Of a stretch of 64,000 nt of DNA, positions 28,341 to 36,554 are shown in pieces (the first letter of the stretch is position 1; each line of letters opens with the position of its first letter). A program made the position numbers and the translations under genes. A model generated the notes under the pieces. That model was not told the DNA's origin and searched no databases. It saw only the letters and a program-made list of their open reading frames with translations. Location: positions 312,311 through 376,310 of the forward strand of contig NZ_WJBI01000002.1 of assembly GCF_020804225.1 (NCBI RefSeq), in the 5' to 3' direction. The DNA is from Methanosarcina sp. DH2. GTDB taxonomy: Archaea > Halobacteriota > Methanosarcinia > Methanosarcinales > Methanosarcinaceae.

Positions 28341-28469
28341 GAGCTCATCCCAAAACCAATTTTATTCTTAAATCAGTAATATTCAGAACAATTTTTCATG
28401 ATCAGAAACTCGATCTATTATTCGAGACACGGAATTCTGAGAATCAATTTATAGTTTCGGGATAGGCTC
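28341..28469. mobile_element. Degenerate MITE-like element
   Basis: A 129-bp non-coding segment whose ends are imperfect inverted repeats (gagctcatcccaaaac and gtttcgggataggctc). The right end resembles the end of the MITE at 13686-13818, and the two are nearly the same length. The rest of 28133-28938 holds no gene I can support; a weak, stop-ridden frame around 28560-28800 may be old transposase debris. Confidence 0.5.
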
Positions 28470-28938
28470 GCTATTAAATAATTATATGAACTGGCCAAAG
28501 ATTTTGGATCTGCTACATAATTTTGGGATACAATAGGATTCGCATTTTACTGGAAAATATAAGTTTCAGCGGATTGGATTACTTTTTTGTTATGAAAATG
28601 AAGCAGTCTCTTTCAATGAGCCCGCCAAACTTGTAAACTTAATAAAGAATCCGACCTGGATCTTGACTGCAAAATGCTTGAAATGGATCGGTACTCTTGA
28701 AGCTTGACAGTGTTATTACCATGTGCCTGAATCAAAAATATTGATCCCGTTAAGTGCCCACGAAAAGCTGTCAGCTTCATAGAAGATTGCGTCGGTAATA
28801 ACTCTACTACCTGAGGACAAATATGTTATTAAAAAAACATATTTTATCATTAATTTTGTAAGATAAGCCACCGCAAAATAGACAACTTTTTATACAAACT
28901 TATCTTTCAACCATTTTAATAACCCTGGAGGTTTATGT

Positions 28939-29895
28939 ATGAGGTTTAGCTTAAAATTATGTATTATAGTTATTTTAATAATTCTTTTACCAATAAATGT
29001 TCAGGCTGAAACAAGTAAGTACCAGGCAGGAAAGCTCGTTGACGAATATATATTAGAAAACGAAATGTCTACCCCTTACGGACCATATGAGTATAAAGGG
29101 AATGAATATTTTGTAGTTAAATTAATACCTCAAAATCAAGTAGATTTAATCAAAACCCAATTCGTGGTAGATAAAACGAAAGGAGAAATCGTTCTAGATC
29201 AGGATGTCTATTACGGCGTATCAAAAATTGACCTTTATTTAAACGATATTGCTGCAAACGACTACTTAACAATGTATAATGATAATACAATAGCGATACG
29301 CGAAGACATTAGTTACTGGGGCGATTCTCAAAAATTCTGGAGTGAAACTGCAGATATTGCCACAACAACTGATGAAAAAAACGCAGCAGAAGAGGCAGCA
29401 TCTATTTGTGGGGAACTAGTAGTTAAATTTGAAGGTGAATTAGAAGTTTCCCAAAATCTGATTGATGCTATTAATGATATTCTTGAAGACACCCCAAGCG
29501 ATGTGGAAGTAGATAACTATATAGATTTAAAAACTCAGTTAAACAGTAATTATAAAGATAGTCAAAAAGCTGTAGTTGAAGCCAGTGACAGTTTTCCTCC
29601 AATTTATGATAAATTCACAGACAGCAATTATGCATATGGTTTACCAAAATCAGATTGGGAGAGTTATAAAAACACTGATTTGAGTGAACTGGGGAACTTA
29701 GACGATAACTACAAGGTATTAATTACCTCAGGTCAGATAGATCCATGGGTACAAGACAATATAGATTGGTCATGGGAATCAATGAATGACAGAGTAGCCT
29801 CTGGGAGTAACATTTTAGCGTCTTTGCCCGGATTCGGAGTTTCAGGATCTATTGTAGCTCTTTTACTTTTAATACTTCTATTCAAAAAGAAGTGA
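28939..29895 (+). CDS. Surface protein with PGF-CTERM archaeosortase signal
   Basis: A 318-residue secreted protein. Residues 1-23 are a signal peptide (hydrophobic I-I-V-I-L-I-I-L-L-P, cleavage near V-Q-A-E). The mature part is acidic, with helical D/E-rich segments and no recognised enzymatic motif. The C terminus is a tripartite sorting signal: L-P-G-F-G, a hydrophobic stretch (S-I-V-A-L-L-L-L-I-L-L-F) and K-K-K, which is the PGF-CTERM pattern recognised by archaeosortase A for lipid anchoring. The ATG at 28939 has a perfect GGAGG. The function of the ectodomain is unknown; an S-layer-associated role is possible. Confidence 0.8.
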   Translation: MRFSLKLCIIVILIILLPINVQAETSKYQAGKLVDEYILENEMSTPYGPYEYKGNEYFVVKLIPQNQVDLIKTQFVVDKTKGEIVLDQDVYYGVSKIDLYLNDIAANDYLTMYNDNTIAIREDISYWGDSQKFWSETADIATTTDEKNAAEEAASICGELVVKFEGELEVSQNLIDAINDILEDTPSDVEVDNYIDLKTQLNSNYKDSQKAVVEASDSFPPIYDKFTDSNYAYGLPKSDWESYKNTDLSELGNLDDNYKVLITSGQIDPWVQDNIDWSWESMNDRVASGSNILASLPGFGVSGSIVALLLLILLFKKK

Positions 29896-29896
29896 G

Positions 29897-30038
29897 ATGT
29901 TTTTGTAAGTGTCCAGGGTATAATTGACGGCGTTCCATTGAGCGCCGCGATAATGCCCATTATAACAGGCAAACCGTTCGTTCTGATAGTAGACATACCT
30001 TCTAATGATTTTCGAACATCGGCTGGATGTGAACAATA
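29897..30038 (+). pseudogene. Fragment resembling a phosphoribosyltransferase (PyrE-like)
   Basis: An open stretch with no start, translating to D-G-V-P-L-S-A-A-I-M-P-I-I-T-G-K-P-F-V-L-I, recalls the G-V-P-L-A-x-A-I-x-x-x-T-G-x-P-x-x-x-x-R region of orotate phosphoribosyltransferase-like proteins. It ends at TAA after about 45 codons. The piece is too short for certainty, but the composition is coding-like and no other frame explains it. Confidence 0.35.
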
Positions 30039-30074
30039 ATATTTATAATCTCACTAAGTGTATCCACCAAATTG

Positions 30075-31370
30075 ATGGTAGACAACCTGGTTGCAAATGA
30101 AAACAATGTGCCTGTTGAGCGTATTCACCAGGTCCACGAATCTCCCTGCAGGGCAGTTCTGGCAATAACCGGTGGCGGGGCAGAAATTATTGGGGAACTT
30201 CTCCGCCACGGCAGCGGCTCTGCAACTGTGCTTGATGCGGTTGTTCCGTACAGTACAGATGCAATGGACCGGTTTCTCGGAAGAAAACCAGAGAAGTACT
30301 GCTCGGAAAAAACTGCGAGATCGATGGCTATGGTCGCTTACCAGCGAGCCCTGGACCTATCAAAAGGCGACGGGTTTGCAGACCAGGAAGTAATCGGAAT
30401 TGGAGCGACCTGCAAGCTTAAAGCAGCAAACGAGCGGGAAGGCAGGAAACATGAGATCCATGTTGCTATCCAGGCAGTATGTGAAACCAGAGTGAGTTCA
30501 CTTGAACTGATAGTAGACAGGACAAGGGAAGAGGAAGAAAAGATTGCTGCACTCCTGATTTTCAATGTACTCGCCCGCCACTGTGGCGTTCCCGAAATTA
30601 GTTTACCGGATGGGATCGGGGCGCGGAATGGAATCGAGAACTGCACCGGAACTGATCAAAGAGAAGAAACTAATCGAAGGGAAGAGATTATTGAAAAATT
30701 TGCTTCGGTGTCCGGGGAGGTAGGAGGTCTCCTGAAACAGCAGAATTGCAGTGCTGATTTTTCCTGCAAGACAACTGGAATTGCAAGAATTAATCTTGAT
30801 GAAACAAAAGCTCTCGAAGAGGTAAAGCCTGAGGAAATAAAGCTCGTATTCTCCGGCTCTTTTGATCCCTGCCATAGTAACCACGTTTTTATGGCAAAAA
30901 CGGCATCAGAGAAACTTAACACACCTGTTTATTTTGAAATTTCTTTGACTAATGTCGACAAGCCGCCCATAGATTTTATTTCGTTGAACCAGAGGCTAAA
31001 TTCTTTAAGAGAATACAAAGACAAAAGCTTCATTGGCGGCATTTGTCTGACCAATGCACCTCTTTTCCTTCAGAAAGCTGTCATTTTCCCGAACAGTACT
31101 TTTATTGTTGGTGCCGATACCATCAACAGGATTTTTGATGCAAAATATTATAGTGGTATAGAGGACACATCCACAGTTTTAAAGCACTTTAAAGAAAAGA
31201 ATATACGCTTCATGGTATTTCACAGAAAATCCATTAAAATTTACATCAACCCTGATGCCCTTGAGTTCTGCGAAATTATCCCTGTAGATGAATATGAAGA
31301 TGATGGGATATCTTCTACAGAAATCAGAAGAAAAAGTGAAAATTATAAAGAGAATCTGGATAACAAATGA
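30075..31370 (+). CDS. CinA-like amidohydrolase domain fused to NMN adenylyltransferase-like domain
   Basis: A 431-residue two-domain protein. The N-terminal part (about 15-180) resembles the CinA C-terminal/PncC NMN-deamidase domain (V-L-A-I-T-G-G-G-A-E-I-I-G-E-L-L, Y-S-T-D-A-M, V-I-G-I-G-A-T-C-K-L, H-E-I-H-V-A-I). The linker 185-250 is polar. The C-terminal part (from about 257) is a nucleotidylyltransferase: G-S-F-D-P-C-H-S-N-H (261-270, the nucleotide-binding HxGH-like motif with an altered second half), F-I-V-G-A-D-T and I-S-S-T-E-I-R near the end. Together these suggest a pyridine-nucleotide recycling enzyme. Codon 30072 is TTG; ATG at 30075 is used. The first motif's glycine is replaced, so activity needs testing. 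Confidence 0.72.
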   Translation: MVDNLVANENNVPVERIHQVHESPCRAVLAITGGGAEIIGELLRHGSGSATVLDAVVPYSTDAMDRFLGRKPEKYCSEKTARSMAMVAYQRALDLSKGDGFADQEVIGIGATCKLKAANEREGRKHEIHVAIQAVCETRVSSLELIVDRTREEEEKIAALLIFNVLARHCGVPEISLPDGIGARNGIENCTGTDQREETNRREEIIEKFASVSGEVGGLLKQQNCSADFSCKTTGIARINLDETKALEEVKPEEIKLVFSGSFDPCHSNHVFMAKTASEKLNTPVYFEISLTNVDKPPIDFISLNQRLNSLREYKDKSFIGGICLTNAPLFLQKAVIFPNSTFIVGADTINRIFDAKYYSGIEDTSTVLKHFKEKNIRFMVFHRKSIKIYINPDALEFCEIIPVDEYEDDGISSTEIRRKSENYKENLDNK

Positions 31371-31682
31371 AATTCAAGCTTTTAAATAAATAACAGGCTT
31401 CAATAAATAATCTAGTTAAAATACTTATAACCATTTTTTTGTTTTAATTTATTCTCCTCTTTTTGGAGAGAGCCGCTCTCCTTAGCAGATCTTACAAAAT
31501 GAGACCTACAGCCGATAAAGTTGTATAGACGGGCTTGTTTCAAAACTACCTCCAATAACTCTGAACCAATATTTTGGAGTAGAGAACCAAAATCAAGAGG
31601 AATAAATAGAACACTTGTTTTGGGTCAAAAGCATGAATAGTCGGGATTTTGAAACCAGCTCATTATTATAAACAGGCATTTT
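31371..31682. other. Spacer with imperfect inverted repeat
   Basis: No gene. cttgtttcaaaact (about 31534-31547) and attttgaaaccag (about 31655-31667) form an imperfect inverted pair about 140 bp apart, reminiscent of a small transposon relic. Confidence 0.35.
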
Positions 31683-32069
31683 TCATTCATCTTTGATTTC
31701 ATCCCACATTAAACCACGTTCTCCACATCTGGGAGCACGTAAACTATTTTCAGTTATCATCCATTTTATGTGACTAACCAAGTGTTTGTAAGAAAAATTA
31801 TGGAGCTTCTTATAATGAATCTCATCTATTACAGCTTTCAATAAACTGATAGTAAACCGTGTCTGTTCTTTCCTTATACTGTCGCTCAGGAAGCTAGGGG
31901 TGTCTTTTTCATAGTGCCATAGTATCCACTCATCGGTCACAGGATACCGTTTAGTAGACAGCACCTTCATCTCAAGTACTAAATCTAAACTCGGTTTTTT
32001 TTCAAATTCTTCAATTACAGCCTTTAACCTGTTCAGGTTAGCTAGTTTAGTTTCTTCACTTACTGCCAT
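31683..32069 (-). CDS. Hypothetical protein
   Basis: A soluble protein of 128 residues, mostly helical and charged: L-N-R-L-K-A-V-I-E-E-F-E-K-K-P-S-L-D-L-V-L-E-M at the start, a W-I-L-W-H-Y-E-K-D motif in the middle and C-G-E-R-G-L-M-W-D-E at the end. ATG at 32069 is chosen over the longer frame (32093) because GGAG lies about seven bases upstream. No signal, membrane segment or recognised domain. It is monocistronic, with an AT-rich 3' flank. Confidence 0.6.
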   Translation of the reverse strand: MAVSEETKLANLNRLKAVIEEFEKKPSLDLVLEMKVLSTKRYPVTDEWILWHYEKDTPSFLSDSIRKEQTRFTISLLKAVIDEIHYKKLHNFSYKHLVSHIKWMITENSLRAPRCGERGLMWDEIKDE

Positions 32070-32510
32070 TTTTATTCTCCAGCTTCCTAACAAATACTCT
32101 TAATTCATAGCCCCTATTTAATTGAATGGTGCTATATATTTAAAACTAGATTTATATGGTGGCCACCATCGAGAGTCATAAGGTAAATTTTAGTCTCAAA
32201 TTGAGATTCTAAGGTTTCGAGCTGCTTTTCTAGTTCTTTTAAGAACCTCATTATATGCCACCAGGATCATAATTTAGGTATAGGATGTTAAGCCAGCATT
32301 TATTTTTCTTTTTACTCAAACAATAACTGTAGAAAATTATAGAATTACGAATAAAATCTACTTAATTCTCTTTTTGCTTACATATTTATATTTTTAAAAT
32401 CTTATTATATACTTTTAGAAAATTATAAATATTATTATTCGGAAACAACTTACCGTATTCCTATAAAATAAAGATTCCAGGTTATATTGAGATAAAAAGG
32501 ACAGAAAAAA
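32070..32510. other. Promoter and leader region of the dimethylamine operon
   Basis: No ORF. A very AT-rich stretch includes acatatttatattttt near 32381-32396, a plausible TATA box more than 100 nt before the mtbC ATG, so the transcript probably has a long 5' leader, as methylamine operons of Methanosarcina often do. No operator is identified. Confidence 0.45.
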
Positions 32511-33155
32511 ATGGCAGATATCGAAGGATTGCTCCACGAGGTTGCCGATGCGGTAATCTCATGTAAAAAAGAAAAAGTGCTCGAAGCGGTTGAAAAAGCA
32601 AAGGCTGAGATCCCGCCGGAAGAAATTATTGAAAAAGGGCTTTCTGCTGGCATGAACCAGGTAGGAGTTTTATTTGAAAGGGGAAAACTCTTCCTGCCTC
32701 ATGTGATGATTGCAGCCGATGCGATGACTGCGGGCGTGAAATTGCTTGAAGAGGGCATGCCGGCAGGCACCCAGGAAAAGAAGCTCGGAGTAATTGTAAA
32801 CGGAACCGTTGAAGGAGATGTGCACGACATAGGCAAGTCAATCGTCTCAACCATGCTGCAGCCTGCCGGTTTTGAAGTCCACGACATAGGCAGGGATGTC
32901 CCTATCCGAAGTTTTGTAGAGAAAGCAAAGGAAACTGATGCTGATATGATAGGGACCTCTGCCCTGATGACCACAACCCTGCAGGGGCAGAGGGAAGTTA
33001 TCGAGCTCCTGAAAGAGGAAGGGCTGCGCAGCCGAATCAAAGTAATGGTAGGCGGTGCTCCTGCAACTCAGGCCTGGGCTGACAAAATAGGCGCGGACTG
33101 TTATGCAGAAAATGCAAGCGAAGCCGTTGCAAAAGCAAAGGAACTGCTGCTCTGA
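32511..33155 (+). CDS. mtbC: Dimethylamine corrinoid protein
   Basis: A 214-residue cobalamin protein that accepts the methyl group from dimethylamine via MtbB and passes it to coenzyme M through MtbA. The N-terminal helical cap (residues 1-85) includes G-L-S-A-G-M-N-Q-V-G. The B12-binding domain has the base-off signature G-D-V-H-D-I-G-K (about 103-110, His ligand to cobalt), followed by S-A-L-M-T-T-T and G-G-A-P. The ATG at 32511 opens the operon. The assignment to the dimethylamine rather than the mono- or trimethylamine system rests on its immediate downstream neighbour being mtbB. Confidence 0.9.
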   Translation: MADIEGLLHEVADAVISCKKEKVLEAVEKAKAEIPPEEIIEKGLSAGMNQVGVLFERGKLFLPHVMIAADAMTAGVKLLEEGMPAGTQEKKLGVIVNGTVEGDVHDIGKSIVSTMLQPAGFEVHDIGRDVPIRSFVEKAKETDADMIGTSALMTTTLQGQREVIELLKEEGLRSRIKVMVGGAPATQAWADKIGADCYAENASEAVAKAKELLL

Positions 33156-33226
33156 ACCCCAGATTCAGTCCAAATTATTCCAGTCTAAATTATTTCATTC
33201 ATTTAAAGCTCAGTCTTCTAAGTTCA

Positions 33227-33323
33227 ATCATCTGAATTTAGTCATCTGAATTTAGTCATCTGAATTTAGTCATCTGAATTAGTCATTTGAATTTGGTCAT
33301 CTGAGTTTAGTCATCTAAGTTTA
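33227..33323. repeat. 14-bp tandem repeat in the mtbC-mtbB intergenic region
   Basis: Seven units of gtcatctgaattta with point changes and one single-base deletion (33269-33281), filling half of the 201-nt gap between mtbC and mtbB. It ends shortly before the GGAGG of mtbB. Being within the operon transcript, it would be transcribed. Confidence 0.9.
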
Positions 33324-33356
33324 ATCAGTCTAATTTGAGCAATGGAGGATTAAAAA

Positions 33357-34760
33357 ATGGCTGCTGAATACGCTTTGAGGATGGGAGACGGCAAAAGAAT
33401 CTACCTGACAGAAGAAAAAATCCTCAGTGAAATAGAAGCCGGTTCTGGAAACGCTGCAGACCTTGGAGAAATCCCTGATCTCAGCGTTGATGAAATCGAC
33501 AAGCTTGCACAAATCCTTATGATGCCCGGAAAAGCCGTAAGCGTCGAACACGGCATGGAAGTTCCAGTCACTCACGATATAGGCACAATTCGGCTTGACG
33601 GTGACCAGGGGAACAGCGGAGTTGGAATTCCTTCAAGCAGGCTTGTCGGCTGTATGATGCACGAGAGGGCTTTCGGCGCCGATACAATGGAACTTGGACA
33701 CATCGACTACAGTTTCAAACCGGTAAAACCCGTTGTTGCAAACGAGTGCCAGGCAATGGAGGTCTGCCAGCAGAATATGATCATCCCGCTCTTCTACGGT
33801 GCAATGCCTAACATGGGGCTTTACTATACCCCGGATGGGCCTTTCGAAAACCCGGGCGACCTCATGAAGATGTTCAAAATCGACAAGGCGAGAGAGTCTA
33901 TGGAACATGCAGCCGAACATCTTACAAGGGACACGGTCTGGGTCATGCAGAAGCTCTTTGCCTCGGGAGCTGACGGGGTTAATTTTGACACAACTGCTGC
34001 AGCAGGAGATGCTGATATGTATGGCACTCTCTGCGCGGTCGAGATCCTCAGGACTCAGTTTCCGGACATGTACATTGAAATGGGAATGGCAGGCGAGATG
34101 GTGCTCGGGATGCACGGGGAACTGGAGTACGACGGAGTGCGCCTTGCAGGACTCTGGCCGCATGAACAGGCACCTCTTGCAGCACAGGCAGGGGCAAACG
34201 TTTTCGGGCCAGTTGTCAACACAAACACCAGCAAGACTTCTCCATGGAACCTGGCACGTGCTGTCACATTCATAAAAGCGGCAGTTGAAGCGTCCTCAAT
34301 TCCCTGCCACGTGAATATGGGTATGGGTGTGGGCGGAATTCCAATGCTTGAGACTCCACCTGTGGATGCGGTTACAAGGGCAAGCAAGGCGATGGTCGAG
34401 ATTGCAGGCGTAGACGGCATATAGATAGGGGTCGGCGACCCGCTGGGTATGCCGATTTCCCACATAATGGCTTCCGGCATGACCGGGATAAGGGCTGCAG
34501 GCGACCTCGTCGCAAGGATGGAATTCTCAAAGAACATGCGCATCGGCGAGGCAAAAGAGTACGTGGCAAAGAAGCTCAATGTCGATGCCATGGACCTCTC
34601 AGACGAACATGTCATGAGAGAACTGCGTGAAGAGCTCGATATTGGTATCATCACCTCCGTGCCCGGAGCTGCAAAGAGTATTGCCGCAAAGATGAATATC
34701 GAGAAGCTGCTCGGTATCAAAATCAACTCCTGCGAAGCCTTCAGGAAGCAGATTGCCTGA
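33357..34760 (+). CDS. mtbB: Dimethylamine methyltransferase with pyrrolysine (UAG codon 356)
   Basis: Demethylates dimethylamine and methylates the MtbC corrinoid. The gene is split by an in-frame TAG at 34422-34424 (codon 356) within A-G-V-D-G-I-[O][10 protein letters not shown], and continues in the same frame to TGA at 34760. The total of 467 residues and Pyl at 356 match the known MtbB family. The sequence on both sides is equally conserved in character, so TAG is pyrrolysine, not a lesion. The ATG at 33357 has a GGAGG upstream. The catalytic role of pyrrolysine is thought to be presenting the methylamine to Co(I). The required pylTSBCD genes are not in this window. Confidence 0.95.
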
Positions 34761-34791
34761 CACTGGTGCTTAAAGAGATTTTTGAAAAAAG

Positions 34792-36333
34792 GTGATTCTT
34801 ATGGACAACAATACCCATCCTTCTCATACCCAAATCGACTGGCAGCATTCAGAAGAGTGCAGCAGGGCGAGCTGCGACCTGAGCGGACTTGAAAGGTCAA
34901 TTGACTGGAAACAGGGGCTTGCAATTGCCCTTGGCGTCCCTTTACTGATCCTGCCTTCCATAGGCTATTTTACAGGTTACGTCTGGGCTTTTTCAATAGC
35001 TGTATGGGGCCTGACCATTTTCCTGGGCTTTTTTCAGAACCTGGCTTTCGGAGAGCTTGCAACTGTCTTTCCGAAGGCATCGGGCCTTCCAGGCTATACA
35101 CAGACCGTTTTTGGCTCAGATTCAGACAAAATCAATAAAGGGAAATTTAAATTTGGAAAATTCATTGGTGGCTTCAGTGCCTGGAGTTACTGGTTCGGCT
35201 GGAGCCCTGTGCTTGCAATCTATGCAATCCTTATCGGAAGTTACCTTAAAGGCCTTGTCCCTGCTTTTTCCGACCTTCCGGATACCCTGCTCTCCTTACT
35301 GGTTGGAGCTGTGGTCTTCGGGTCTCTTGCTATTATAAACTCAAAAGGGCTCAAAAACGGAGCAAGGGCTGGATACATTCTTGCTGTTGTTTCCCTGATA
35401 CCTCTCATCGTTATTACCATCGCCCCGTTTATTACAGGAGACTTCCACTTTAGTAACATCACAGGCTCCTGGTTCCCGACGGACTGGACCTGGGACCTGA
35501 AACACATCCTGATTCTCTTCGGGATTTTCGCAATGGCTGAATGGAGTGCATGCGCCTGGGAAACCGCAGCTATCTACGGGCCCGAGTATAAGAACCCGAA
35601 TACCGATACTCCAAAAGCCCTGCTGGTCTGCGGAGGGATCTGCCTTGTGCTTTATGTGCTTGTCCAGACTTCGGTTATCGGTACCCTCGGAGTCGAAGGT
35701 GTGCTTTCCGAACCCATATCTCCGATGCTTCCCATTGCCAACCTTACGCTGGGTACACTTGGGGCTTCGATTGCAATTATCATGCTTGTAGGGGCAATGC
35801 TCCTTATTATCCAGACCGCCTTTCTCTCCTCGGCACGGTCAATATACTCTATGTCAGTTGAAGGCAACCTGCCTGCATTCCTGAGCAAATTGAATTCTCA
35901 CGGGCACCCTATGAACGCAATGATTGCAGATGCCCTCTTTAATATGGGCCTTATCCTGCTCGGGACTCCGACCGCAATCCTGGCAGCCTCTGCAATAGGA
36001 TATATCTGTGCAAACGGGATAAGCCTCTATACCTACGTAAAGGTTAGAAATGACCCGGAACTCTCAAAACTTGACAGACCCTTTAAAGCCCCAAACGGCT
36101 GGAAAAACATAGCAATGGCAACTGCGGTTTTGAATATCCCCTTCTTCCTTGTGGGTATCATATACCTCAACAGCCTCGAACTCGGCTGGGCTACTACAGG
36201 AGTCGGCTTTTTCGTGCTCTGTCTTTTTGTCCCACTCTGGTTCTATTCCCAGAGAGAAACAAAGAAAGCAACCGAATCAAAAGAAAAAAGAGCTGCAGAA
36301 AGGGAAACGATTTTAGCCGAAATTTCTGCATGA
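34792..36333 (+). CDS. APC-type permease, probable methylamine transporter
   Basis: A 513-residue amino acid-polyamine-organocation permease with about 12 membrane spans. Early segments are L-A-I-A-L-G-V-P-L-L-I-L-P and W-A-F-S-I-A-V-W-G-L; the A-W-S-Y-W-F-G-W-S-P motif and a long hydrophilic C-terminal tail (R-E-T-K-K-A-T-E-S-K-E) are visible. It follows mtbB by 31 bp and precedes a strong terminator, so it belongs to the operon. MttP-type permeases accompany methylamine methyltransferase genes in Methanosarcina; dimethylamine uptake is the likely role. An ATG at 34801 nine bases into the frame gives M-D-N-N-T-H-P-S and may be the real start. Confidence 0.85.
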   Translation: MILMDNNTHPSHTQIDWQHSEECSRASCDLSGLERSIDWKQGLAIALGVPLLILPSIGYFTGYVWAFSIAVWGLTIFLGFFQNLAFGELATVFPKASGLPGYTQTVFGSDSDKINKGKFKFGKFIGGFSAWSYWFGWSPVLAIYAILIGSYLKGLVPAFSDLPDTLLSLLVGAVVFGSLAIINSKGLKNGARAGYILAVVSLIPLIVITIAPFITGDFHFSNITGSWFPTDWTWDLKHILILFGIFAMAEWSACAWETAAIYGPEYKNPNTDTPKALLVCGGICLVLYVLVQTSVIGTLGVEGVLSEPISPMLPIANLTLGTLGASIAIIMLVGAMLLIIQTAFLSSARSIYSMSVEGNLPAFLSKLNSHGHPMNAMIADALFNMGLILLGTPTAILAASAIGYICANGISLYTYVKVRNDPELSKLDRPFKAPNGWKNIAMATAVLNIPFFLVGIIYLNSLELGWATTGVGFFVLCLFVPLWFYSQRETKKATESKEKRAAERETILAEISA

Positions 36334-36454
36334 ACAACTGAATTCTGCAATAAAAAACTGAGTTTGCATAAAAACTGAAGCTTCAGAATGAGAAATATGA
36401 GACTGCTTCCTCGAGGTTCACGACCCTGGGAACAGTTTCGGACTAAAAACTCAA

Positions 36455-36495
36455 CCGGAACAGGAATATCACGGCTTCTCTTTATCCTGTTCCGG
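36455..36495 (+). terminator. Hairpin terminator of the dimethylamine operon
   Basis: A perfect 11-bp stem (ccggaacagga at 36455-36465, tcctgttccgg at 36485-36495) with a 19-base loop, followed by attttct. It lies 120 bp past the permease stop and between convergent genes. Confidence 0.75.
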
Positions 36496-36554
36496 ATTTT
36501 CTCATTGGTTCTCTTATTTTTAGATCCTGCTTTATTTTTACCAGATTAGAATAA

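Noticed and set aside
28560-28800. Possible transposase remnant downstream of sodC
   Set aside because: Only short, stop-interrupted stretches; no recognisable motif.
6007-33323. Possible CRISPR arrays
   Set aside because: All repeat arrays are head-to-tail tandem units without spacers, and no cas genes are present.
34422-34424. Stop codon interrupting the methyltransferase gene, possible pseudogene
   Set aside because: Amber codon at the family-conserved pyrrolysine position with an intact frame downstream and correct total length.
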